Shown: piece after piece, positions 53,001 through 62,000 of the stretch
Position numbering within the stretch: the first letter of the stretch is position 1
Layout of the letters: the number at the start of each line of letters is the position of its first letter
Source: Pseudoalteromonas rubra
GTDB lineage: Bacteria; Pseudomonadota; Gammaproteobacteria; Enterobacterales; Alteromonadaceae
DNA length: 64,000 nucleotides
Assembly (NCBI RefSeq): GCF_005886805.2
Contig: NZ_CP045430.1
Location: 186,001 to 250,000 of the forward strand
Direction: 5' to 3'
Translations under genes and position numbers: made by a program
The notes under the pieces: model-generated
The model's database searches: none
What the model was told of the DNA's origin: nothing
Seen by the model: only the letters and a program-made list of their open reading frames with translations

Positions 53001-53080
53001 CCGTTTTTTTCATACAAGGTGATGCCTGCACGCAATGCATCTGCGATTAACTGCTCAATTATTATCAACTGTTCCGTCAT
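41045..53080 (-). CDS. Nonribosomal peptide synthetase, terminal subunit (Thr, D-Leu, basic; TE)
   Basis: A 4011-residue synthetase. N-terminal TubC-like docking domain (1-60); module 1 LCL-C (HHIVSDG), A, T; module 2 C, A, T, E; module 3 DCL-C (YHHMIMDGWS), A, T; C-terminal thioesterase with GHSFG serine and a late His in EGTHLSIL. Specificity residues (positions 235-517 of the GrsA numbering, read by eye): A1 DFWNIGMVHK, the Thr code; A2 DAWLLGNVVK, close to Leu; A3 DVESTGAISK, acidic at 239 and thus probably a basic residue, weakly supported. The E domain has AHHLLIDGVSW and ESHGR, so the Leu-like residue becomes D, consistent with the DCL domain that follows and with GGDSI in its T domain. 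The second C domain has HHIAADA (Gly replaced by Ala). The start overlaps the upstream stop by one base (TAATG). Confidence 0.96.
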   Translation of the reverse strand: MTEQLIIIEQLIADALRAGITLYEKNGALAFKQQGAFPDELKQRIVANKAEIIAYFQQQQGEARVSGAYSTIAKVDSSLPLPASYAQQGLWFIEQLQGSSQYYMPAEFVLTGHLDINALQASIHALIIRHDALRSHFIADSQGDQGVVVHVTEAFETPFEWRDASAWPETERAQTIRTQLTEFLARPFDLTHDVLLRALVISEQQTHYLAFNMHHIVSDGASMQVLVKELEALYRAALNEDKAPQLAPLKIQYGDYASWQQNTLKPEYLANKLSFWQQALSDLDPIQSLPGDFVRPAVQSHCGRVYRQTLSPSLAVGIQAQCASQSVTPFMWLLSSFMLFVGRLTQNEQVVVGTPVLGRDHPELAPLIGLFVNTLVIPAKVTESMRFNDWLQQQKEQILAVFEHREVPFDKVVEALQCERDMSHHPLVQILFTLEQNTSAHTLNLPGLSVVEQTASSDKIDIKCDLELSAILDNETHSLTLNWKYDSDLYRSDTIAHWAESFAVMLEQLVDAPQTQVGHVALLSEQQTQAILAHAQCTDTHWDTSQTLVSLFEAQVERFGQRIAVVDELERLSYQALNNRANRLARVLVKCGITPQAMLPVSVTRSVNMVVTLLAILKAGAAYVPIDPDYPRDRIEYIIGDVGSRWLICDNYTQARFDTCAEQLINIDDEALYDGVAISDNLALDIEPHHLAYMIYTSGTTGRPKGVQIEHRHVVRLLHVEPALFDFDEHDVWTLFHSFCFDFSVWEMYGALLFGAKLVVVSKAVSQDTQAFAQCLLNEKVTILNQTPGAFYVLQSAMCALPEADQARCQVRYVIFGGEALQPGKLRPWANRFDICQLINMYGITETTVHVTFKRLTQADLALGVSNIGHAIPTTSCYVLDKHQQLLPMGAVGELYVGGEGVCRGYWQRETLNTERFIADPFAASSDKKLYKTGDLVRFLPDGELTYISRADDQVKVRGYRIELGEIENQLRQHPQLQAVSVLLNRNDQQGARISTFVVPCPGVELAEPLTQLQAYLRSSLPDFMLPTNVVVVDTLPLTSNGKIDKKALLALDVLQQEAVYRAPTTDTEHVIAACFSSLLGVEQVGLDDHFFRLGGHSLLATQLVSQLRERHSLPVTLKDVFQNPGVAELAKVVTQAGDQSASAFDIPRTQTMQPLPLSFAQSRLWTVEHMTPDSAQYHMPAAFTLQGPLNLVAFKQAWQAIIERHQVLRSKILLDEAGRPQQVLNPDFELPLHYIDARALAPEAQQRRWLSAQRDDAMQTFDLSQDIMVRLTLMSCSDSLHQLRVNLHHIAADAHSLEILTSELAAFYQHFVTGLPLPELLSQPLPLQYAEYAQWQRETLQGEALQAHKDFWLAHLADAPPLHQLPLDRARTNAPDTHGAVHIAHLDLSQFESIEAQCHHNDITLFTWLQTAFALFVGKYSCCDDVVIGTPFSGREQSQLQPLVGFFINTLPIRTHFTPHMTFGELLSQQKALMIDIQAHQAMPFEQILDALNVSRDLSHQGVFQLSFSLNPRLDTQLQLADIEVYPEQAVSVSAKFDIELSAVQTEDGLRLSWCYNTGLFDAASIAGMSEAFNVMLNALADNTELRIADVPLTLQRYQAINGQSHSVSEHTTLVAQLARFARQTPDKVAIKDPEADSTLTYSELDTRASALARYLVGQGLKSQQRVLISCDAGIDLVVAMLATLKAGGAYVPVSADYPEARIRHIVSDSGSRWLLTQMRFTSQFEAYQDCQQVWLDNPELNAQCATYAQMTLPAIEAGQLAYVIYTSGTTGQPKGVMIPHSGLINLCHWHQRAFALDQHSVGSQTANIAFDAATWEVWPYLNACAQLVFVGSAQLNDPHLLSTLLTKEGVSHCFLATPIAEVMLADSAFAPAKLKYLLVGGDRLSPARGQHNFKLINNYGPTEASVVATSGEVTWHSEQQPDIGLPVDNCAIFIVDEHGRSVPDGMVGELYIAGAGLALGYLNKPELSDEKFIELTLDNAERVRVYRSGDLVRRLNNGRIAYIGRNDAQVKLRGYRIELAEIEHQLRAQAGVADCAVLITQTHPGNKQLTAFVVPEAAQSEHDSGEVWRAALCARLPDYMVPSAFMVLHALPLTAHGKLDHRALAQLAAQSDGEQITPVETSSTANAEHNPILTLMRSLLNKTDLQAQDDFFASGGDSILAIQLASRARAADITISVADIFTHSTAQALAANFITYTAQTSVAGCECEQQHFVGKLTPHPIQHWFFEQAFAVPEHWNQAVMLSIDKSVSYAHLCDAVQGLIQCHDALRLSVRGGEQLHIMEQLDSADVCHAHDFSAKGSCWRDALAEICAPAQAGFTFDGSPLLHMCHIVTPDTEQADRLLVIAHHLLIDGVSWRILLADLEQACAQVQSGQAVQLLPASASLDAIAFYLQDRAQETQYLARWQDAAAVSRCQRPLGASFTGSQLTTTIINKIQFSQSQTQQLLNEANRPYRSNIQTLLLSAWQWLAIRHYQCTDQVVMLESHGRAQLQGALDASRTIGWLTALFPLRLTCGSVVSGSALTEVICAVKEQLAWTTRHGSEFGALRHAHPEPQIRDSLNITTREQVFFNYLGQLDTVLQHNGLLGDATESTGLLRSELDNVFGALQITAAVTSGCLSVTLECASDYYSEQDARQLSTRFEQAIEEVLAHCFAQTEHCYTPSDFPLLPQLDRLQLDQLLDKAGQSVADIYPMTPLQQGMWFHAQGADNSAYLEQSVMLLDGALDTEAFAYAWAQLVASHSILRTAFFVTPNQPVQVVFEQCSVPLQIDEPQPYDDTVEACLTQVAAQEYRHPIDLQGAPCMRLRLVPFGEHCHGFVWTYHHMIMDGWSLPVLFAELVEHYRARVQTRMVKSVMDPFRDYVEYLESRDVHAEQAFWQQQLAQIDTPTLVTEHLAITDGNNHSVSELTETLSTDFTAQLSAFAKQRGLTLNQVVQGAWAYWLRTCCQSDYVLFGQTVSGRPESLPRVAERVGLYINTQPVLIHTPGHLSVNDYLAQIKELQGSLAQHAHTPLSQIQQWSQIDNSSDLFDALYVFENYPSDPLAENTAPFKVTICSERDQTHYPITLAVGVAKQLSLTLCYRDAMLTAQQARRSLSLIADLLTAFMEAPDSTLAQLPLVRPDQTTQLPYFELPGASKQAVHHQTLQQAFGQVTASNKQNTAIRFYQAGTKLPVQTLTYGELDEAAGRLANYLMSRYSLPVDQAVIAICLEQGPQLVIAILAALKLGASYLPIAPALPEQRRQYMLSNAGAALLISTDQDWLGDMPACPLIDLAACEADISAESGDCVQHTCNSTAPCYVIYTSGTTGEPKGVQVAHRSVLNYVACLQSNYAITPADNYLQFASCSFDVFAEEVFCTLLSGATLVMAEQKQLLDSQALAELARNADLSLMSLPTAYWQQLAANPVDFGSCMRIITVGGEQMQSAALRAWQGHYGSAIRVINAYGPTETTISATLQDVTRYQGESVPIGQPLAGLKAHVLDSEFRLLPDYVAGELYVSGEALALGYLGDKEKTDKAFVLNPHTQTRCYKTGDKVRVIDGALHFLGRLDEQVKIRGYRIELSEIERTLLAQEAVSASVVIVKRDQHNGDQLVAFVESALEPDVSGLKAALAEHLPTYMVPQWIIVRAQLPHNHNGKLDRKVLASEAGTLMLAEPEQYVAPTTPLERHLCDYLGELLQCSQVGLSDDFFALGGHSLLLMRLHTELCDVLKAQVPIALLLQHTRIDALAQALSDFQQASQQHPVELQSLLCLQAGSPGVTPVVLIAGAGGLLMAFQALVQGLDKQVPVYGLQPDLIAHNPDVVGSVDATAQHYLLALGKVQIGSVHLIGHSFGSFIALAMAQQLDKNSLPEGQAQSVAVSSITILDTPRPTHSSVSISAAEADQLMLENLNEFFGLSLKAEQLRVLRAETLTQQTISLVDVMAQSGYHFTAEQLSRLQAVFRGQLLAEVHLGSELSCPLTVIKASQTREFEGRRLSTDMGWQTLYANVNAHEVEGTHLSILQYQQVDRVIEIIESYYNL

Positions 53081-56000
53081 TACAAAAACATCTCTTCTGA
53101 AGTGTCGTTTTCGTTATCATCCTGTGCCTGATGTGCCATGGCCTGTTGAATTTCAACCCACTGGGCCAGTGCAGCCACGGTCGGCCGCTCAAACAGCGTT
53201 CTGACTGACATACCGATACCCAGTCGTTCTTCAATCAGTCCGATGCATTGCGTCGCCAGCAATGAATGACCGCCCAGGCTAAAGAAGTTGTCTTCAACAC
53301 TGATTGAAGTGCGTTTCAGCACTGACGCCAAAATATCCGCCAGGACAGCCTCCACATCAGTGCGCGGTGCAATGAGTTTATCCACAGAGTCACATTGTGC
53401 CCCCAGCGCATGAAGCGCCCGCGCGTCAACCTTGCCGTTGGCAGTCAGAGGAATTGTATCAGTCAGTACATAGCGGTAAGGCACCATATAAGCGGGCAGC
53501 GATTCACTCAGTCGTGCCGACAGTTCGGTGGCAACCCCGGCATTCACCAACTCTGCCGGGTCAGGACGTGCCAGGTCCTCATCTGTCTTAGCGACCAGGT
53601 AGGCCTCCAAGTTATCTGCGGCTTCATTCAGCACCACCACAGCCTGTTCAATTCGCGGGTCCTGCTGCAATTGCTGAGCAATTTCCTGAGGCTCAATGCG
53701 ATAGCCTCTGAGCTTCAGTTGTGCATCAAGTCGATGACAAAACTGCAGTGCACCCGGCGTGCCATCATCATTGACAGACCAGCGCACCAAATCGCCACTG
53801 CGATAGAAGCGCTGCTCACTTTGCTGCACGCCAACAGGCAGCCAGACAAACTTTTCATCGCTCAAGTCACGACGATTCAGATAGCCCAGAGCGAGGTTAT
53901 TCCCCCCAATATACAGCTCCCCCATGACCCCGGCCGGGACCGGCTGCATCTGTTCATCCAGCACCAGCAAATGCGTATTAGCGATTGGCTGACCGATAGG
54001 AACCTGGATCATCGATTGTGCTGAAAGTCGGTCAACCTCCTGTTTGTCACACTGATAAGTACTGGTGCCCACCGTGGCTTCGGTTGGACCGTACTCATTA
54101 ATCCAGCAGACATTAGGTAATCGTTCACTCAGTTCGGCTAACAGCGCAACAGGTAATGCCTCACCGCCCACGACCACCTTATGTGCAGCGTCAAAGGAGC
54201 GCTCATCCGACAGGCCACATTGTTTCAGTATTGCAACAACCCCTTGTAGATGTGCTGGCGTCACTTTAAAGACCCCGGCAACCTTGCCGCACAGGCGGTT
54301 AGCCAGCTCTTTTAACATTCGCTCGTCATCAGCCAACATATCTATGCATACCCCCTGCAATAACGCAGGCCAGATAGCGGTTACTGTGGCATCAAACGCC
54401 AAGGGGGTGCTGACAACGCTAAAGCTGGGCTGCTCATCCAAATACGCATGACAAGCATGGTCAAGGTAGAGCGCCAGACTGCCATGTGATATCGCGACGC
54501 CTTTAGGCTGGCCTGTGGTGCCTGAGGTATAAATCACATAGGCCAGATCTGAAGGTTCACTGCTGGCAAAACGCGCATGCTGCTGCCTCGGTTGCCAGCT
54601 CTGTGGGCTATCCATAACCAGCACGGACAATGGCGGCTGCTGCACGGCATCAATCACGGGCTCTAACTGTGACAGGAGTTTGTTGTTGGTAATCAACCAG
54701 CTTGCACCACTGTCACGCACAATAAACTGACAGCGCGACGCGGGCAGTGTCGGATCAATCGGCACATAGGCGGCACGCACTTTAAAGGCCGCCAGCATAG
54801 CAACCAGCTGGTCACACTCAGCGCCGAGGCACAAGGCAATGCGTGCTCCCGGCTTAACGCCCTGCTCCAGCAAGTAACTGGCCAGGGTATTGGCCTTTTG
54901 CTCTAACGCCAGATAGCTGAGCATGCATGCATCCGCATCACGCACGGCCAGTTGATTTGCGGCACTCTGTACCCGGGCGGTGACCTGACTGTGAATACAC
55001 TGTGTTGATATGGCCGTGTCTGCGCCTTTGATGCTCACCAGTTGCTGCTGACGCGACTGAGTCAACAAAGCTAAGCGCTCCACCTTGTGCTCAGGCGATT
55101 TAAGAATGGTACTGATCAATACCTCGAAAGATTCAGCCAGTGCTGCGATTGTCGCGCTCTTAAACAGCGCTGAGCTAAAATTCCATTCCAGCTCAATGCC
55201 ATCACCCTTTTCAATTGCATTGACCTCTAGGTCAAACTTCATCATGGGCTCACTCGGCGTTTCTACTTCAATATGCAACTGAGGCAGCACCAAATCTGTG
55301 GTTTCGTTGTTTTGCAATGCAAACAAAATCTGGAAAATAGGCTGATGCCCCAAGTTGCGCTCGGGCTTAAGCGCTTCCACCAACTGCTCAAAGGGCAGCG
55401 CCTGATGCTTAAACGCATCCAGGATCACCTGTTTTTGCTGCTCCAGTAACTGATTAAAGCTTTGCCCAGACTGGGTGCGCATGCGAATTACCAGCGTGTT
55501 GACGAAAAAGCCAATCAAATTAGCCACTTCATTGTATTCACGACCCGCAACCGGTGAGCCAATCACCACATCGTTTGTCTGGCTGTAACGCTGTACCAGC
55601 AATGAAAATACCGTATGCAGCCACATGAACAAGGTCACGCCTTGTGCTTTACAGTGTTCATGAATGGCTCGGGTGAGCGCGGCACTCAGACGTTGTGTGT
55701 GTCGCGAACCATTCAGCTGAGCCATGGCAGGACGCGGATAATCAAGTGGCAATTGGTGCAGCGGAGGATGGCCTTCTAAGGCTGTCTGCCAGTGTTGTAA
55801 ATCTGCCTGATTAGCCTCTTTCGCCCAAATGTTGCGCTGCCAGTGTGCAAAGTCGCCATATTGCACAGCCAATGGCTGAGTCAGCTCAGCAGGCAACTGG
55901 TAGCCGGATTCTTTGGCAAAATGACGATAGAATGCGATAAACTCCCGTACCAGAATGGCCATCGACCAGCCGTCGCTGGCAATATGATGCATATTGAAAT

Positions 56001-59000
56001 GCACCCGATAGTCGTCTTTTGCAAACTCGACCAACAATACCCGCAACAGCAGATCCTGGCTCAGGTCGAATCGCGCAGTCGCGTTGTCATGCGCTCCCTG
56101 CTGCCAACGCTGTTGCCGGGCACGTTCACTCATTTTCGTTAAATCTAGCTGAGTTAACGGCAACTCGAATTGCTCGCTCACCTGCTGCACAGGTTCAGCC
56201 GCCCCCGCCACTTTCACTATCCGCGACCTCAGCACCTCATGACGTGCGATTAGCGCCTTCAGCGCTTCACTGAAAGCAGCCTTATCGAGTGTGCCGCTGA
56301 ATTTAAACCCGGCTGGCATGTGGTACTGGGTGCTCGACTCCTGGAGCTGCTCAATCAGCCACAGCCTCTGCTGGGCAAACGATAAAGGTAATGCCTGTTC
56401 CCGTGATACAGGCTGAATAGCATGCACAGCTGAGATAGGCTCACAGTGCTCCAGTGCCTGCGCCAATGACGCAATGGTTGGTGTTTTAAACAACTGAGGT
56501 AGCGTCACCTCAAGGTTTTTCTGTTGACGAATTTGACTGATCAGCTTGATGGCCAATAAGGAATGACCGCCGAGGTCAAAAAAGCTGTCGTGCAGGTCGA
56601 TATGCTCAGTCAGCAAAGTGTCACGATAGAGCTGATATAAATAAGACTGCATGGCTGTCAGCGCTGTCAGGTCTATACTTTTGCTGGCTCTGCCTTCTCC
56701 CTGCTGCGCCAGGGCTTTGAGTGCTTTGCTATCTACTTTGCCATTGGCGGTAAGCGGGATAGCCTCAACACGATTAAACTGCCCAGGGATCATATACGGC
56801 GGCAGATACTGCGCCAGATGATTACGCAAATGGCTGTCCGGCGGTACGTTACCGTTAAGGTAAAGAAGGTGGGCCTGCAACAACTGCTGCTCTTCATCAA
56901 CTGTCACCGCACAGTCGCGAACACCATCCAGTTCGCGAAGATAATGACAAATCGCATTCAAATCGATGCGGTAGCCACGCAATTTGATTTGCTCGTCGGT
57001 ACGACCACAGTATCTTAGATAACTCAGTCTCCCCTGCTCATCGCTCTGCCACTGTACCAAATCCCCACTTCGATAGAAGCGCATTGGTGGCCGTTCACCC
57101 ACACTCAAAGTGACAAATTTAGTTTGATTCAGCTCATCCAGATTGACGTAACCCGGGCTGACCACTGCCCCTCCAATCAATAACTCTCCAGGAGTATTAG
57201 CAGGCACTGGCTGATCGCACTGATCAACCACCAACATAGCAACGCCCGGATTGGGCAAACCGATCGGCACATCCGGATAACGCAGTGCCGCCTGCGGATT
57301 CAGATCCGGAGTGAGCGAAAAGACGCTACAGCCCACGGTTGCCTCAGTCGGACCATATTCATTAACCCAGGTACAAGCCGGCAGCTTAGCGCGCAGCGCA
57401 ATCAGTAAATCGCTATCCAGTGCCTCACCCCCAATCACTATGGTATGGGGTGCGCTATTGCTGCCCAGCTCATCCATCAGCGCCTGTACTGCCCGCAAAT
57501 GCGCCGGCGTCAGTTTGAATAAACGCGGTCGGATGGCATTGAACAGCAGCTCAGTAATGGCCGCAAGCTGATGAGGGCCCTGAGTCACGATTTCAACCTC
57601 ACCGCCGCACAGCAAGGGGGGAACCAGTGCGGTGATCGTGGCATCAAATGCCAAAGGTGTACTTACCACCGCAAGCGGTAAGGTTGCGTCGGCGTCCAGA
57701 TACGTATCCATGGCATGAGATAAGTAAACATTCAGATTGCCATGGCTGATCATCACGCCTTTTGGCCGCCCGGTTGAGCCCGACGTATAAATGATGTAAC
57801 ACAAGCGCTGGGCATCTGAAGTCTGCGATTCCCCTAACTCCTCCAGGCTAGGAGCAGACACTGGGTAACCGGCAAAATTTGACTCAACGTCAAATAAATC
57901 GTCCAGAAACAGAAAATCAGTGCCACTATCAATGAGTTTTTCAGTATCTTCGCTGAGTGCCAAAATCATCACAATATCTGCATCTTCTACGATATAAGAC
58001 ATTGATTTTTCTGGTGTATCGTAATGCAGAGGCACATAGACGTGACGTGTTTTAAGAATAGCCAGTACCGCAATAACCATGGCAGGACCGGACGGGAGTA
58101 ATAAGGCAATCCGGCTTTGCTCGTCAAATCCCATTTCAAGCAGGCAGTGCGCCAACTGATTGGCACGCTGCTCCACTTCCAGATAACTGTATGATTCACC
58201 ATTACATCGCAGTGCAATGCTGTGAGGCTGGATCTCAGCAATCGCGCTGAAGTGATGATGCCAACCAATATCACTGCTATCTTGTTCATTCTGGGGGGCA
58301 CTATAGGAAAGTATCTGTACCAGCTGCTCTGGGTCTATCAAGCTCAGCTCGCTCACGCGGCGTTGCGGTGCTTCCAGGCAGGATCTCAGCAACTGGGTGT
58401 ACTGACGGGCGAAAGACTCAATGCTGTGCTCGTGCCACAAGGCACTATCGTAGAGCCATTCAATCTGCAAAGTGTCGCCACAATCAATCACTGACACTTC
58501 CAGATCCAATTTAGCGCTGCGCACGCCGGTGTCATTCACAGTGACATCCAGGCCTTCCAGTTGCAGTGCTTCGTTGATCTGGTTGTTGACCCGAAAGACC
58601 ACCTGAATTAACGGATGAATACCCAAACTCCGCTCATTGTTGAGCGCTTCAACCAGTGTATCGAATGGAATATGCTGATGAGTCAACGCACTTTGCAGTG
58701 TCTCATTGCTTGTCGTCAACACATCACTGAACGTCATATCCGACTCAATATGATGACGCAGCACCAGAGTATTGATAAAGTTGCCAATAACAGGCTCAAG
58801 TTCACTGAACTCGCGCCCGGCAACCGGCGTACCCAACGCCACGTCAGATTGACCCGACAGACGGCTCATCCATGACGCAAAGGCACTCTCCAGCACACCA
58901 AACAAGGTTTGTCCGCTTGTCACAACAAAGCGGCGCAATACCTGAGTCAACTCGGCAGGGAGCTCATAACAGTGTAAGGCACCTCCACTGATCACCTTAT

Positions 59001-62000
59001 TTTCCCGTGAGTTATCTTGGGGTAATTCATGGACCCGGGGCAAGTCAGCCAGCTGATTTTGCCAGTACGTCAAACTCGTTTGCCACTGAGGCTGAGTGGC
59101 CAGGCTCCGTTGCCAGTGTACATAGTCAATGTAACTGTGCGTGAGCTTTGGCAACCCTGTTTGAGTGCCCTCACAGGCCTGGCGATAAGCGGTTTCCAGT
59201 GCGCGACACAACACCCCGATTGACCAACCATCTGAGACAATATGATGCATAGTCACGATAAGCACATACAGTTGTGCATCGAGTTGCAGCAGCTGACCTC
59301 GTAATAGCAGCTCCTGCTTCAGGTCGAATCCGGTATGGTAATCCTCAGCCAACAGCTGACGCAGGGTGTCTGCCTGCCGTTCATCATCAAAGCCACTTAA
59401 ATCCCGTTGCTGTAACACAAAGTTCAGGGTGTCATTGAAAGACTGGACCGCTTCGCCCTGCTCGTTTTGGTCATAATTAAATCTTAGAATGGCGTGCTGC
59501 TGAACCACCTGTTCAAATGCCTGAGACAAGGCCGTGATATTCAACGCACCTTTAATCGTGAAAGCGCCCTGCAAATTATATTGCTTGCTGTGGCCCTGCA
59601 TCTGATCAACAAACCAGATCCGCTGCTGTGCAAAAGACAGAGGATGCGCGCCAGATTGGTCGACCGTCACTAAGTTATGGCCTACATGAATGTCCTGTCC
59701 AAGCAGGCAACGTTCCAGTTTCTCCACCGTGGGGTTAGCAAAAATGGCTTGCAGAGACAACACTCGTTCAAATCTGGCGCGAATATGATTAGCAAGTCGC
59801 ATGGCCAGTAAAGAATGACCACCGATTGCGAAAAAGTCATCGTCTGCCGAGACCTGAGACACACCTGTCAGGTCACTGAATAAGGTGGCCAGCTGTTGCT
59901 GTAGCTCTGTTTTAGGTGGCGTATAATTACGTGCTTCGCTTAGCGATAAAGTTGCTAACTGTTTACGGTCAACTTTACCATTACTAAGCACTGGCAGTTT
60001 TTCCAGTGCTTTGAAATGGCTGGGGATCATGGCCTGAGGTAAAAGCGCACTGAGTGCATCTCGTAAAACATCAGACGTAACCACCTCCTCCTCACCGGCA
60101 GCAACGTAGTAGGCCACAAGCGTATCACTATTGGCCTGTTTACGGGCGATAACAACCGCACTTTTTACCTGAGGCAGTGCTGTCAGTTTTGCTTCAATTT
60201 CACTAATATCAATGCGGTATCCACGGATCTTGGGTTGATTGTCCAGACGGCCCAGATATTCCAGCTCACCCCGATGAGTTAACCGAACTCTGTCACCGGA
60301 ACGATAAAAGCGCGCTAATTTTCCATTTTGCATTTCACAGTGAACAAAGTAACGATCTGTCAGCTGTGGCGCACGCAGATACCCATCGGCCAGGGACGAA
60401 CCACCAATATAAAGCTCTCCCGGCATACCCAATGGCACCGGCTGAGCCTGTTCATCCAGTACCAGCACCCGGGTATGTGCCAGCGGCTTACCAATGGGGT
60501 AATGTTCACTGTTGGCATGTCTTTGAGCAGTAACGGTATGCGTTGTCACTCCGATACAGGTTTCGCTGGGGCCGTAGTGATTAACGATATGGGCTGTCGG
60601 ATAATGCTCCTGTAACTCGCTCACTAAGACCACATCCAGTGCTTCACCGCCGAGTATCCACTGCTCTATCGCCGGCTGGTTCTCACCCATAGCTGCAATT
60701 TGAGGTATTAGCTCACGAGCAAATGACGGCGTTATTTTTAGCATATTGACCTGCTGTATCGTGAGCATCTCTACCAGATACTGAGGTTCTGGTAGTGTGC
60801 GGCTCCCTGGCATAACAACTGAGCCCCCCTGCGCAAGCACCGGGTAGATACCCGTCAGGCAAAGATCGGTCGCAAGTCCAGTGACAATCCCGGCACGCGT
60901 ATGCAACGAAAACTCTATACGATGCGTAATCGACTCACAGTAACTGGCCAGGGCACCATGGCTCATCGCCACACCTTTTGGTTTACCCGTCGACCCGGAG
61001 GTGAAGATCACATAAGCCAGGTCTTGTGCATCGCGCCTCAGCGCAACTTCTGACTCTTCTGATAGAGTGCGGTTTTGTTTTAACAGCTGATGAAAATCCC
61101 ACGCCACAATGTCGCGCTCATTCAGTGCGGCTTGCACCTGCTCTGTCATCATTTCAGCATCACACACCAATAATGTACGACAGCCTGCCTGCGCCATAAT
61201 TTCTAAGATCCGCAGTACAGGGGTATCCTGCTCTATGGGCAAATAAGCGGCCCCGGCGCGCATCACGCCTATCAGCGCAACCAGGCTGTGAACCTGGCGA
61301 TTGACCAGCACGGCTACCACTTCTTCACCCTGTGCAACGTCATTGAGCGCACCAGCCAGACTGGCGCTTTGTCCACCGAGTTCAGCGTAACTCACTGACT
61401 GAGATGGATTATCAGCATCCACAATTGCCATGTGTCTTGGTGTCGACTGTGCGTGGGCCAGGATCTGAGGCAACACCAAAGGCGCTGATGTCATGTCACT
61501 TGCCTTGTCCAGGTGTTGTTGCGCGGCTTCAACAGAAGGCAACTTTACCCCGGAAAGTGACTGAGCCAGGTCGTCACTTAACGTGCGCAGTAAAGCCTCG
61601 AAATCACGGGCAATCTGAGCAACCAACCCAGGCGAAAACAAGGCAATATTATATTCAAGTTCAGCAGCCATGCCGTTATCGTGCGTCGTCAAATTTAAGG
61701 TCAGATCAAATTTGGCAGTGTGGTTATTCAGCGTGAATAGCTGCGCTTCCAATTCGCCGGAACGCAATGGTGTTACTGGCAACGCATCATAGTTAAACAG
61801 CACACTAAACAACTGAGAAGTATCCGCCAGCCTGGCAAGTGTGTCCTGAGAAACACTTTGATTTTCCAGCGCCTGTGTCATCTTTAACTGAGTACTACGA
61901 GCCAGCTCGTTAAACAACATCCCCCCATCCAGCTGCTGACGCAGTGGCAGGGTATGAATAAAACAGCCGATCATGGACTCAAACTCACTCTGCTCTCGAC

